This document shows, piece by piece, positions 18,603 through 26,952 of a stretch of 64,000 nt of DNA. A model generated the notes under the pieces. That model did no database searches and was not told where the DNA came from. It saw only the letters and a program-made list of their open reading frames with translations. This DNA is from G965226155 sp965226155. GTDB taxonomy: Bacteria; Pseudomonadota; Gammaproteobacteria; Eutrophobiales; Eutrophobiaceae. The position numbers and the translations under genes were made by a program. The stretch is taken from NCBI GenBank assembly GCA_965226155.1, contig OZ245331.1, positions 1,178,001-1,242,000 on the forward strand. Reading direction: 5' to 3'. The first letter of the stretch is position 1, and each line of letters starts with the position of its first letter.

Positions 18603-19922
18603 TTAGTTTCCAGCAACAGTCATATTTTCTACCAAAACTGATCCGGTGCGGATGTTAGTACGGTTGTCGACATCCGATCCGACTGTAGCAATGTTTTTAT
18701 ACATTTCCTGAAGATTGCCGGCAACGGTAATTTCCTCAACCGGATACTGGATATCACCATGTTCCACCCAGAACCCGGAAGCTCCGCGTGAGTAATCACC
18801 TGTAACTTGATTTATCCCAAATCCTATCATCTCGGTAATCAAAAGACCCTTGCCCATTGATTTGATCAGTGTTTGTAGATCCTGATTACCGGGTTCAATA
18901 ATCAGATTGTGAACGCCACCTGCATTGCCAGTCGGTTTCATGTTAAGTTTTCTAGCAGAGTAGGCGCTTAGAATATAATTTTGTAAAACACCGTCCATGA
19001 TAATGCTCTGTTTCTGGGTTGCCATGCCATCAGCATCGAATGGTGCGCTACCCATTCCTTTTTTGAGATGGGGCTCTTCCCAAACGTTTAAATATTCTGG
19101 AAAGACCAACTCCCCTTTTTTGTCTAGAAGAAAGCTGGACTTGCGGTACTGCGATCCACCGGATATAGCATTGACAAGAGCGGAGAACAAGCTTGTTGCA
19201 ACAGGTGCTTCAAAGATTACGGAGACTGACTTGGTAGATAGTTTACGGGATCCGAGTCTGGCTAGTGCACGGGTTGCAGCGGTTTGTGAAATAAGGTTTA
19301 TTTTATCGAGATCAGAATAATCGCGACTCCTAGAATACCAACCGTCTCTGTGCATATGCCCATCTTGTTGTGCAATTACTGTGCAATCAATAGAGTGGCT
19401 AGACCATTCCCATCCTCCTATAAAGCCATGCGTGTTTCCATAAAAATGGCTACCACTATAAGTATTGACAGTGGCACCTTCCGAATTAGTAATTCGTTTA
19501 TCAGTTTCTCGGGCCTCGTTTTCACATTCAATTGCTAGCTTGATTGCGTCTTCTGGCGATATGCCCCAGGGATGAAATAAATCGAGATCGGGCACATGCT
19601 GCACTAGATTCTCCTTGTCCAATAGACCAGCGCAGGAATCCTCATTTGCATTTTTAGCGATTGTGCATGCGGAAGTCACTGCATCACTGAGTGCATCATT
19701 ATTAAAGTTTGTAGTACCTGCGCTGCCTTTTCTGTTATTAATGTATACGGTAATGCTGAGTCCTTTATCATTCTGATGTTCCACGGTTTCCACTTCTCCC
19801 ATGCGAGCAGTTACCGAAAGTCCATAGCCTGTGCCAATATCTGCTTCTGCTGAAGTCGCACCTGTTTGTGTCGCCAGATGCAGTATTTGTTCGATAATTT
19901 GGTTCAGATTATTATTGGCCAC
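18603..19922 (-). CDS. pmbA: PmbA/TldE metalloprotease subunit
   Basis: PmbA (TldE) pairs with TldD in a metalloprotease that matures modified peptides such as microcin B17 and degrades CcdA in E. coli. The 439-residue sequence spans the whole family domain. TGYGLSVTARMGEVETVEHQ lies near residue 27, a glycine-rich GNAGGVHNLIIEPG near 335 and GFGINQVTGDYSRGASGFWVE near 369. tldD is not in this window. The gene diverges from uvrD across 67 bp. Confidence 0.93.
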   Translation of the reverse strand: MANNNLNQIIEQILHLATQTGATSAEADIGTGYGLSVTARMGEVETVEHQNDKGLSITVYINNRKGSAGTTNFNNDALSDAVTSACTIAKNANEDSCAGLLDKENLVQHVPDLDLFHPWGISPEDAIKLAIECENEARETDKRITNSEGATVNTYSGSHFYGNTHGFIGGWEWSSHSIDCTVIAQQDGHMHRDGWYSRSRDYSDLDKINLISQTAATRALARLGSRKLSTKSVSVIFEAPVATSLFSALVNAISGGSQYRKSSFLLDKKGELVFPEYLNVWEEPHLKKGMGSAPFDADGMATQKQSIIMDGVLQNYILSAYSARKLNMKPTGNAGGVHNLIIEPGNQDLQTLIKSMGKGLLITEMIGFGINQVTGDYSRGASGFWVEHGDIQYPVEEITVAGNLQEMYKNIATVGSDVDNRTNIRTGSVLVENMTVAGN

Positions 19923-19989
19923 TATGCAGATTTTCCTTTGATGAATATGATTACTATTCTATCACTGTCATGGACGTTAAAATGGAATA

Positions 19990-22149
19990 ATGGATATATC
20001 AAATATTCTCGATGAACTTAATGAGGAACAGCGAAACGCCGTTGCGGCAGATAACGGTCATCTGTTGGTGTTGGCTGGTGCAGGTAGTGGAAAAACACGT
20101 GTCTTGGTACATCGCATAGCTTGGTATATTCAGAAAGAGCGAGTGAATCCTTATGGCATCCTGGCAGTGACATTCACCAACAAAGCCGCTGCTGAAATGA
20201 GAGGCCGAATCGAAGTGCTCCTGCAGCAACCTATCGGCGGCATGTGGGTCGGTACATTTCATGGGATAGCACATCGGCTATTAAGGGCACATTGGCAGGA
20301 GGCGGGCCTACCTGAAAACTTTCAAATTCTGGATAGCGACGATCAGTATCGGACCATCCGCCGAATATTAAGGATGATGGAGCTGGATGAATCACAGTTT
20401 CTGCCGCGGGAGATTCAGTGGTTTATTAATGCAAGAAAAGATGATGGTCTGCGATCTCAGCATATCGAAACTCATGGAGATCGAAATACAGAGCAACTGG
20501 TCAATATATACAAAACCTACCAGACAGTTTGTGATCGAACAGGGTTAGTTGATTTTGCAGAACTGTTGTTACGCGCACATGAGTTATTCAGAGACCAAAA
20601 AACAGTTCTTGCCAAATACCAGCAACGATTCATACATATTCTGGTTGATGAATTTCAGGATACTAACGCACTACAATATGCATGGTTGAGGCTACTAGCT
20701 GGGAATACAGGTTCCGTTTTTGCTGTAGGTGATGATGACCAATCGATCTACAGCTGGCGTGGTGCGCAAATTGAAAATATGCAGCGATTTCAAACGGACT
20801 TCCCAGGAAGTTCATTATTAAGACTTGAGCAGAATTACCGTTCAACGGCAAATATACTACAAGCAGCTAATTCTTTAATTTCTAACAATACGTCGAGACT
20901 GGGCAAAAAACTTTGGACGAAAGGCATTGAAGGAGACAGGATTGGAGTTTATACGGCATACAACGAACACGATGAAGCACGTTTCGTCATTGACCAGATT
21001 GCATCCGCGCAACATCAGGGGCAAAGTTTTAGTGATAATTCTATTTTGTATCGGGTCAGTGCGCAGTCTCGGGTTTTGGAAGAAGTGCTTATGCAGTCTA
21101 ACATCCCATATCGCGTGTACGGCGGCATGCGTTTTTATGAACGTGCAGAAATCAAAGATGCGATAGCTTATCTGCGTCTCGCAGCGTTCAAAGACAACGA
21201 TGCGTCATTTGAGCGCGTTATAAATCTACCAACTCGCGGTATTGGTCAGCGTACGATGGAAGAATTGCGTTCTTTAGCCAAGCGCGAAAATAGTTCTCTC
21301 TGGGAGGCTTCACAGAAGGCACTATCAATGAAAGATGCTCCCAGCAAGAGCCTTGGGGCACTGGAGCAGTTCCTGAAACTCATTCACATGATGAGTGAAA
21401 GTGTGCTTGAATTGCCATTGGGTGAGGCGATGGAAAATGTAATTAACAATAGCGGTCTGATTAAACATTATCTAAAAGAGAAAGGTGAGAGAGGGCAAGC
21501 AAGAGTTGAAAACATTGAAGAATTGATCACAGCCACAGGGGAATTCGAGGTAGATAAGGATGAATACGGTGAGATGAACCCTCTAACTGCTTTCCTTGGA
21601 CATGTTGCACTGGAATCTGGTGAAAAGCAGGCTGGCGCACATACTGATAGCGTAAATTTAATGACGCTACATGCATCTAAAGGACTGGAATTTCGAAATG
21701 TCTACCTAGTTGGTTTCGAGGAAGGGTTGTTTCCGCATCAGCGTAGCAGTGGCGATTTGGTTCAACTTGAAGAGGAACGCAGGCTTTGTTATGTGGGTAT
21801 TACGCGCGCACAGCAAAAATTAATTATTACCCATGCCCAGCATCGGCGTTTGCACGGTAACGAATATTACCCCCAAGCTTCCCGGTTTCTGACAGAATTA
21901 CCACGTGAACTACTAGCTGAGGTGCGAATCGGAACAGGAGAGAATCAGACGCTGCCAATAGAAAGCACGGTTACCACTGAAAATGATACTGGCTTTAATC
22001 TTGGGCAACGCGTAATTCATGCAAAATTTGGCGAAGGTGTTGTATTAAATCTAGAAGGTAAGGGCAGTCAAGCACGCGTACAGGTTAATTTTGAGCATGT
22101 AGGAAGTAAATGGTTGGTACTGGCCTATGCAAACCTGCAAACTGCATGA
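19990..22149 (+). CDS. uvrD: DNA helicase II (UvrD/Rep superfamily 1)
   Basis: UvrD unwinds DNA 3' to 5' in mismatch and nucleotide-excision repair. The 719-residue protein shows every SF1A motif in order: LNEEQRNAV (Q motif), AGAGSGKTRVL near 30-40, TFTNKAAAEM, VDEFQDTNALQY near 220, GDDDQSIYSWRGA near 248, LEQNYRS near 282, NLMTLHASKGLEF near 557 and EERRLCYVGITRAQ near 594. The C-terminal GQRVIHAKFGEGVV is the usual UvrD tail. It is followed 73 bp later by the IS30 element inserted in front of dctP. Confidence 0.97.
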   Translation: MDISNILDELNEEQRNAVAADNGHLLVLAGAGSGKTRVLVHRIAWYIQKERVNPYGILAVTFTNKAAAEMRGRIEVLLQQPIGGMWVGTFHGIAHRLLRAHWQEAGLPENFQILDSDDQYRTIRRILRMMELDESQFLPREIQWFINARKDDGLRSQHIETHGDRNTEQLVNIYKTYQTVCDRTGLVDFAELLLRAHELFRDQKTVLAKYQQRFIHILVDEFQDTNALQYAWLRLLAGNTGSVFAVGDDDQSIYSWRGAQIENMQRFQTDFPGSSLLRLEQNYRSTANILQAANSLISNNTSRLGKKLWTKGIEGDRIGVYTAYNEHDEARFVIDQIASAQHQGQSFSDNSILYRVSAQSRVLEEVLMQSNIPYRVYGGMRFYERAEIKDAIAYLRLAAFKDNDASFERVINLPTRGIGQRTMEELRSLAKRENSSLWEASQKALSMKDAPSKSLGALEQFLKLIHMMSESVLELPLGEAMENVINNSGLIKHYLKEKGERGQARVENIEELITATGEFEVDKDEYGEMNPLTAFLGHVALESGEKQAGAHTDSVNLMTLHASKGLEFRNVYLVGFEEGLFPHQRSSGDLVQLEEERRLCYVGITRAQQKLIITHAQHRRLHGNEYYPQASRFLTELPRELLAEVRIGTGENQTLPIESTVTTENDTGFNLGQRVIHAKFGEGVVLNLEGKGSQARVQVNFEHVGSKWLVLAYANLQTA

Positions 22150-22206
22150 ATGGTATAGCCATTAGTGCTTAGGAATAAAAAATCTAACAACACTTTCATT
22201 TGAAAG

Positions 22207-22222
22207 AAGGAGAATAACATAT
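22207..22222 (+). promoter_or_regulatory. Orphaned ribosome binding site of dctP, cut off by the IS
   Basis: AAGGAG at 22207-22212 lies 8 nt from an ATG in the sequence rebuilt by removing the IS and one TAT duplicate. In the present sequence this site is separated from the dctP ATG (23292) by the whole 1068-bp element. Confidence 0.75.
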
Positions 22223-23290
22223 CGTGAATTCAATTTGTAAGTGCAACTCAATTAGGTGGCACGAACGGCAAGCTGCGGTAGCATCCTTACCTTTCGTTCC
22301 AGCAAGAAAGAGAGGCACAGATGAGACACTACACACAGCTTACCGAGCATCAACGTTACCAGATTTACGCCCTGATGAAAGCAGGACATACACAAACGGA
22401 GATAGCCGCCTTGATAGGCGTGCATAAATCTACTATTAGCCGTGAACTCAGACGCAACCGTGGCTTGGGAGGCTATCGACCCCGCCAAGCTCAGTTTCTC
22501 CGGCAAGCGCGTCGAGAGGCCAGCCAACAACAGCGACTCCCCACGACCTTGTGGGAGCGAGTAGAGGTCTGGCTGCGGGACGAATGGAGTCCTGAGCAAA
22601 TCAGTGACTGGTTGCATAAACGAGAAGGTATCGCTCTGAGTCATGAATGGATATATCACTACATATACCAGGACAAGGCAGACGGCGGTGAGCTGTACCG
22701 GTACTTGCGTTGCCAGAAGAAACGAAAGAAGCGTTATGGTGGTTATCAACGTCGTGGGGTTCTGGTGAATCAGGGCAGCATTGATAAGAGTCCCGCCATT
22801 GTGAACAGGAAGACACGCATCGGTGACTGGGAAGTGGACACCGTCATCGGCAAAGGCCATCGACAGGCGCTGGTCACCTTGAGCGAGCGCAAGTCGATGT
22901 ACACCTTGATTGCACAGGTGAAACGACGAACTGCCTCTGCCGTCAGGCAAGCTATCGTGCGATTGTTGTCTAATATGAAGGCGTCGGTTCACACGATCAC
23001 CTCGGATAATGGAAAAGAATTTGCTGAGCATGAGGTTATTGCTCAACAATTGAAGGCGGGGTTCTATTTTGCACATCCTTATGCCTCCTGGGAACGGGGT
23101 TTAAATGAAAATATCAATGGTCTCATTCGACAGTACTTCCCAAAGAAAATGGACTTCAGCACGATTACACAAAAGCAGTTAAACTTGGTCATGAAAAAAC
23201 TCAATCACCGTCCCAGAAAAACACTTAATTCAAAAACACCACATGAAGTCTTTTTTAACATCAACGTTGCACTTCAAAGTTGAATCCGCG
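22223..23290 (+). mobile_element. IS30-family insertion sequence, copy 1 (intact)
   Basis: This 1068-bp element is bounded by imperfect 25-bp terminal inverted repeats. The left end reads CGTGAATTCAATTTG and the inverted right end CGCGGATTCAACTTT; about 20 of 25 positions match. It is flanked by a 3-bp target duplication TAT (22220-22222 and 23291-23293). All three copies in the window share exactly these ends. The transposase frame is complete with an intact DDE triad, so this copy may be active. Confidence 0.93.
22321..23283 (+). CDS. IS30-family transposase, copy 1
   Basis: This 320-residue DDE transposase has an N-terminal helix-turn-helix (EIAALIGVHKSTISRELRRN near residues 27-46). The catalytic core has Asp173 in WEVDTVIGKG, Asp229 in TSDNGKEF and Glu263 in GLNENING. 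The D229-E263 spacing of 33 residues is the IS30 DD(33)E signature. It starts 98 bp inside the element. The stop lies 8 bp before the dctP ATG, so translational coupling with dctP is possible. Confidence 0.95.
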   Translation: MRHYTQLTEHQRYQIYALMKAGHTQTEIAALIGVHKSTISRELRRNRGLGGYRPRQAQFLRQARREASQQQRLPTTLWERVEVWLRDEWSPEQISDWLHKREGIALSHEWIYHYIYQDKADGGELYRYLRCQKKRKKRYGGYQRRGVLVNQGSIDKSPAIVNRKTRIGDWEVDTVIGKGHRQALVTLSERKSMYTLIAQVKRRTASAVRQAIVRLLSNMKASVHTITSDNGKEFAEHEVIAQQLKAGFYFAHPYASWERGLNENINGLIRQYFPKKMDFSTITQKQLNLVMKKLNHRPRKTLNSKTPHEVFFNINVALQS

Positions 23291-23291
23291 T

Positions 23292-24395
23292 ATGAAAACA
23301 AGCAGGCTAATGATCATTATGCTGGTTTATTGGTTGGTTTCGGCATGCGGTGTTCAGGTAGACGAGCAGGTCATGAATACCAATTCCTACCAATCAGACA
23401 CGACAGTTTATCACTGGAAAATGGTAACGACCTGGCCGCCAAATTTCCCAATATTTCAAGAAGGGCCGCAACGGTTTGCCGATGAAGTTAGAAAAATGAG
23501 CAATGGCCGTTTAGATATCCAAGTATTTGCCGGTGGCGAATTGGTTCCTGCGTTGCAGGCCTTTGATGCAGTCTCCCAGGGGACAATCGAAATGGGGCAT
23601 GGTGCATCCTATTATTGGGCAGGTAAGGTTCCTGCAGCCCAGTTTTTTTCAACTGTGCCTTTTGGAATGACGATCAAAGGTCTTGAAGCTTGGCTATACC
23701 AGGGAGATGGATTGAAATTATGGAATGAACTTTACCGTCCATTCAATTTGATGGCGATCCCGATGGGTAATACCGGTATGCAAATGGGAGGTTGGTTCAA
23801 CAAAAAGATCGAATCGATAGATGATTTGAAGGGTCTTAAAATGCGCATACCTGGACTAGGGGGGAATGTCCTCGATAAGGCAGGCGGGAATCCGATATTG
23901 ATGTCTGGCGGCGAGATCTATACTGCACTTGAAAGAGGAATTATTGATGCGACAGAATGGGTAGGGCCGTTCCACGATTTGCGTCTCGGTCTGAATAGGG
24001 CGGCTAAGTACTACTACTATCCTGGGTGGCATGAACCGGGAACGGAATTGGAATTGATTATAAATACCGAAGCTTGGGAAAGACTGCCCGAAGACTTGAA
24101 ACAAATTGTGACTGTTGCAGCTGCAGCTACGAGTAACTGGATCTATACGTCGATGGAATTTCTAAATAGTAAATCACTGCAAGAAGTAAGACAGAAACAG
24201 AATGTACAGATACTAGAATTCCCAACAGAGGTCCTGACGGAACTAAAGCGTTTGACTACCATTACACTACAGGAACAAGCTGCAGTTGATGCTGAATTTA
24301 ATCGAGTTAATGAAAACTATCAGTCGTTCAGAAAAGAGTATGATCTCTGGGACGAAGTGTCAGAACAATCATACCAACGAAGTTTGCTGCAATAA
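23292..24395 (+). CDS. dctP: TRAP transporter substrate-binding lipoprotein (DctP family)
   Basis: This is a 367-residue periplasmic binding protein of the TRAP family, which captures carboxylates or related solutes for a DctQM permease. It has a lipoprotein signal with lipobox VSAC near residue 19, then KMVTTWPPNFPIFQEG, a FAGGELVPALQAFDAVSQG region near 82 and GLKMRIPGLGG near 182. No dctQ or dctM follows, so it is orphaned from its permease. The IS30 copy ends 1 bp before the ATG and has displaced its ribosome binding site and promoter, so expression now depends on reading out of the IS. Confidence 0.88.
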   Translation: MKTSRLMIIMLVYWLVSACGVQVDEQVMNTNSYQSDTTVYHWKMVTTWPPNFPIFQEGPQRFADEVRKMSNGRLDIQVFAGGELVPALQAFDAVSQGTIEMGHGASYYWAGKVPAAQFFSTVPFGMTIKGLEAWLYQGDGLKLWNELYRPFNLMAIPMGNTGMQMGGWFNKKIESIDDLKGLKMRIPGLGGNVLDKAGGNPILMSGGEIYTALERGIIDATEWVGPFHDLRLGLNRAAKYYYYPGWHEPGTELELIINTEAWERLPEDLKQIVTVAAAATSNWIYTSMEFLNSKSLQEVRQKQNVQILEFPTEVLTELKRLTTITLQEQAAVDAEFNRVNENYQSFRKEYDLWDEVSEQSYQRSLLQ

Positions 24396-24418
24396 CTAGA
24401 TCTTATTTCGGTCTGTAA

Positions 24419-24925
24419 TTATTGGCTTGTAGCAATCATGTAGTCCACGGCTGATTTCACTTCATCATCCGTTAACGTCGCGTTACCACCTTTAGGCGGC
24501 ATCGGCATACCGCTGGCACCAGTAAATCCACGTATGGCATGGTCATATAATAACCCAGTACCTTGTGCAATCCTGTCAATCCACTCAGCTACACTACCGA
24601 CCTGAGGAATATTAGGCAGGCCTGTACCATGACATGAGAAGCAAAGCCCATTGTAGATTTTCTGACCGATATCCACCGGTCCAGCTTCTGCGTCGATAAC
24701 ATCAGTCTGGCTGCTAGCAGTAACGCCTGTTGTTCTCCCCGCAAGTCGGACACTGCCTATAGGTCGGGTTTCTTCAGCTATCCTTTCAGCACGTTGTTTG
24801 GCAATGGTTACTTCTCTAGTACCCAAGGTTCTGGCTATGATCACAAAAATAGCAATCATGCCTAGCAGCATTACCAGGATGATAATAAAGTTCTGGACAA
24901 AAATCTGATCCTGTTCTTTATTCAT
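24419..24925 (-). CDS. Membrane-anchored cytochrome c (c5-like)
   Basis: This 168-residue protein has one N-terminal membrane helix near 11-32, a variable linker and a class I cytochrome c domain. The heme motif is CFSCH near residue 94, and the likely axial Met lies in GASGMPMPPKGGN near 140. It resembles the small c5 cytochromes that shuttle electrons to terminal oxidases at the periplasmic face. It stands alone, converging on dctP across 23 bp. The partner oxidase is not in the window. Confidence 0.88.
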   Translation of the reverse strand: MNKEQDQIFVQNFIIILVMLLGMIAIFVIIARTLGTREVTIAKQRAERIAEETRPIGSVRLAGRTTGVTASSQTDVIDAEAGPVDIGQKIYNGLCFSCHGTGLPNIPQVGSVAEWIDRIAQGTGLLYDHAIRGFTGASGMPMPPKGGNATLTDDEVKSAVDYMIATSQ

Positions 24926-25328
24926 TGAGTTATACCAGTTAGCAAACTATCTAATCCCCGAGAGTGAAAATTGGTTTTGAAAGTAGTAGTAGAGAGTATA
25001 CCGATTGTCGATATCACTGGAAACTTCTGCCGGTATGAAAAAGCATTGGTCGAACTATTCCCCGTAGACAGATGAAGTAGCAGCCATAATATCTAACAGG
25101 AAAAGCCTGAAGTACTGAAATGGCTTGTTTCCAAGTTATCGGTAATCCACGATATTGATTTTAAATTTTCGAATCTGGCAGAATTGAACTATTCTTTGGA
25201 AAAATAAGCACTAAATGATAGAGCGTTTCTCCAGATGTCGCTTAAAAGAGACAGGCCAATTCGAAAAGTGTATTATGTTTTTCCCGTTCGGCTAATTTTT
25301 ATCAAGTAACACTTTAATGTCAAAGATT
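24926..25328. other. Gene-free stretch of about 400 bp before tRNA-Arg
   Basis: No open frame of convincing length, repeat or hairpin terminator stands out. It should contain the promoters of the cytochrome gene (minus) and of the tRNA (plus), but I cannot place them with confidence. Confidence 0.5.
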
Positions 25329-25402
25329 ACGCCCGTAGCTCAGTTGGATAGAGTGTTGGCCTCCGAAGCCAAAGGTCGTGAGTTCGAATCTCGCCGGGCG
25401 CG
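25329..25402 (+). tRNA. tRNA-Arg (anticodon CCG)
   Basis: The cloverleaf is clear. The 5' acceptor strand is ACGCCCG, the D-arm TAGCTCAGTTGGATAGA, and the anticodon loop CTCCGAA (anticodon CCG) sits on a TTGGC/GCCAA stem. The T-loop is TTCGAAT and the 3' strand CGGGCGC has discriminator G. Only CC of CCA is encoded. The first base is A, so the terminal pair is A1-C72, where E. coli tRNA-Arg(CCG) has G1-C72. This is either a divergent pair or decay. The tRNA marks the left edge of the accessory region. Confidence 0.88.
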
Positions 25403-25443
25403 CCGTCTTCTCTCGTTATTAAGGAAAATCAACTTTAAAACTC

Positions 25444-25472
25444 AATGTCCGCTTTTGACCCAAAGCGGACGT
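25444..25472. repeat. Palindromic repeat, copy a
   Basis: GTCCGCTT at 25447-25454 is a perfect inverted match to AAGCGGAC at 25463-25470, around a TTGACCCA loop. It belongs to a family of at least five copies of the form AATGTCCGCT-loop-AGCGGACATT scattered between 25.4 and 31.6 kb. Confidence 0.8.
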
Positions 25473-25674
25473 CGGTACTAATAAAAATTACTACTGATTT
25501 TTAGTTAAAATAGAAAAGTCCATTGTTGATATAGATAAGAGTTTTGGTACTATTATCGAGCAATTCATCTGTTATTGATTACATGGAGTAAAAGTGGAAC
25601 GAGATGTGTAGATTTGTCACTATATTTAATGAAAGCAGATACCTATGCCTTGCATAACCAGAGGATAACACATC

Positions 25675-26507
25675 ATGATAAAAAACTTCCTAACTGTAGC
25701 GATCATCGTTGGTTATCTATTTTCCTCACAAGTGGTCGCTAGTCCAGAAAACGTCGATATCTTCTTCATCCAGCCAACTCAGGATGATCCAGCCAATGCG
25801 AATTTTTTATCTGTTTATGATTTAACTACAGTCACAGCACCGACGCTCGCCACGGGAAAGGAGCATTTCACTCTCGAACTTGGTATATCACATTTTTATA
25901 TCGGCGATTTAAAAGACTTTGGTGATAACGACGGGGTACTCACCATATCGATTAAAACTGACCAATCGATAAAAGAGAGATTAGGAATCGGGGGAGAATT
26001 GAAATGGATAAAAACTTTCACAGAATCAGATGATAGTAGAGTGGTTGGATTCAATGCAAAAGATGTATTCAAAGAAGTTCCTATTGTGAAAGAATTGGTT
26101 CTAAGAATTGACCTATATGAACAGGATGGAGATAAGTTGCAAGAGCTCAACGATATTAAAAATTTAATATTCGATAACAAAGATCCTGTTATAAGCGTCG
26201 CCAATGGCAACGAGTATATTTCGATTGCAACTGGTGTCTTTAAATTCGCATTGCGCAATTATCAAAAAGATGATTCCAAATGGGAAACAACGGACATGAG
26301 TTTTGATATATCGCCAAAAGAGGGTTTTCCATTCCTTAGACCTGGCAGGTGGTTAATCATTACAGATAGCGATGATGAGGATTATAAAGTTACGACAAGT
26401 GACTATAATTTTGATTTTAAAAAAATGCTTTGGTGCTAACCGATGAAGCAGATGAAAATGGGAAAGATTTACCCACCTATGTCATTTTGAGTATTTCGAT
26501 GGAGTAA
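25675..26507 (+). pseudogene. Secreted hypothetical protein gene with a probable frameshift at an A7 run
   Basis: I do not recognise the family. The frame opens with a signal peptide (FLTVAIIVGYLFSSQVVAS, cleavage near residue 22) and gives an acidic, beta-rich protein with a TPTLATGKEHFTLELG-like region near 55. The first frame stops at 26439 (254 residues), just after seven A residues at 26419-26425. Reading one base back from there continues as NALVLTDEADENGKDLPTYV and stops at 26507, which looks like genuine coding sequence. Either the gene has lost one base, or the run causes slippage or a base-calling error. The full product would be about 277 residues. It lies 272 bp after tRNA-Arg, with no linked genes. 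Confidence 0.6.
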
Positions 26508-26656
26508 AAATAAGAAGCCCTAAAATACTTTAATTGAACCTAGAATGAAGGGGGTGGGTATGCATCTAGCTTTAGTATGAAGGTGTCTAGTACCACTCTC
26601 TAAATTCAAATCAGATTTTAACTCGTTATAACATCCTAAGATAAGTAGATGTGCTG

Positions 26657-26687
26657 AACGTCCGCTATTGGCACAAAGCGGACATTA
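26657..26687. repeat. Palindromic repeat, copy b
   Basis: GTCCGCT at 26660-26666 is inverted-repeated as AGCGGAC at 26677-26683, around a loop containing TTGGCACAA. The variant loop (GGCAC instead of GACCC) is shared with copy f at 31.6 kb. Confidence 0.75.
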
Positions 26688-26730
26688 AGGCATAGATTTG
26701 GGTATGATTGGTTCAGGCAGGTAATTTGAG

Positions 26731-26770
26731 GCGCTCGATCCAGTGCCCACTTTTATCCTTCCGGGCGCGC
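26731..26770. repeat. 40-bp direct repeat, unit 1, ending like the tRNA-Arg 3' end
   Basis: This unit matches 29026-29065 at 37 of 40 positions. Its last ten bases, CCGGGCGCGC, are identical to the 3' acceptor end of tRNA-Arg at 25394-25403. Some similarity continues just downstream (TCTTCT, GAAAAT). It may be a remnant of an integration site. Confidence 0.7.
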
Positions 26771-26952
26771 TATCTTCTTCTCATATTGAAGAAAATATTT
26801 TAGTCTGCTTTCGCCTAACAGCTGACTGTGGCCACTACTAATTCTTTTTTTAAAGGAATAGGGTATCATTATCCGGCAATTCAACCATTATCGGTCTCAT
26901 GGTACAAAGGAGGAGAGAGAAGATAGTTATGCTTCACAGAATTGGGTTTATT

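Larger units (their letters stand above)
26508..26952. other. Gene-free stretch with repeat copy b and a 40-bp direct repeat
   Basis: This 445-bp stretch holds one palindromic repeat (26657-26687) and one unit of a 40-bp direct repeat (26731-26770). Its end (26929-26952) carries the first eight codons of a small frame interrupted by IS copy 2. No other gene is evident. Confidence 0.6.

Noticed and set aside
22252..23076. Long minus-strand open frames inside each IS30 copy (up to 274 codons)
   Set aside because: They mirror the transposase gene on the opposite strand, recur in every copy and show no independent domain or start signal.
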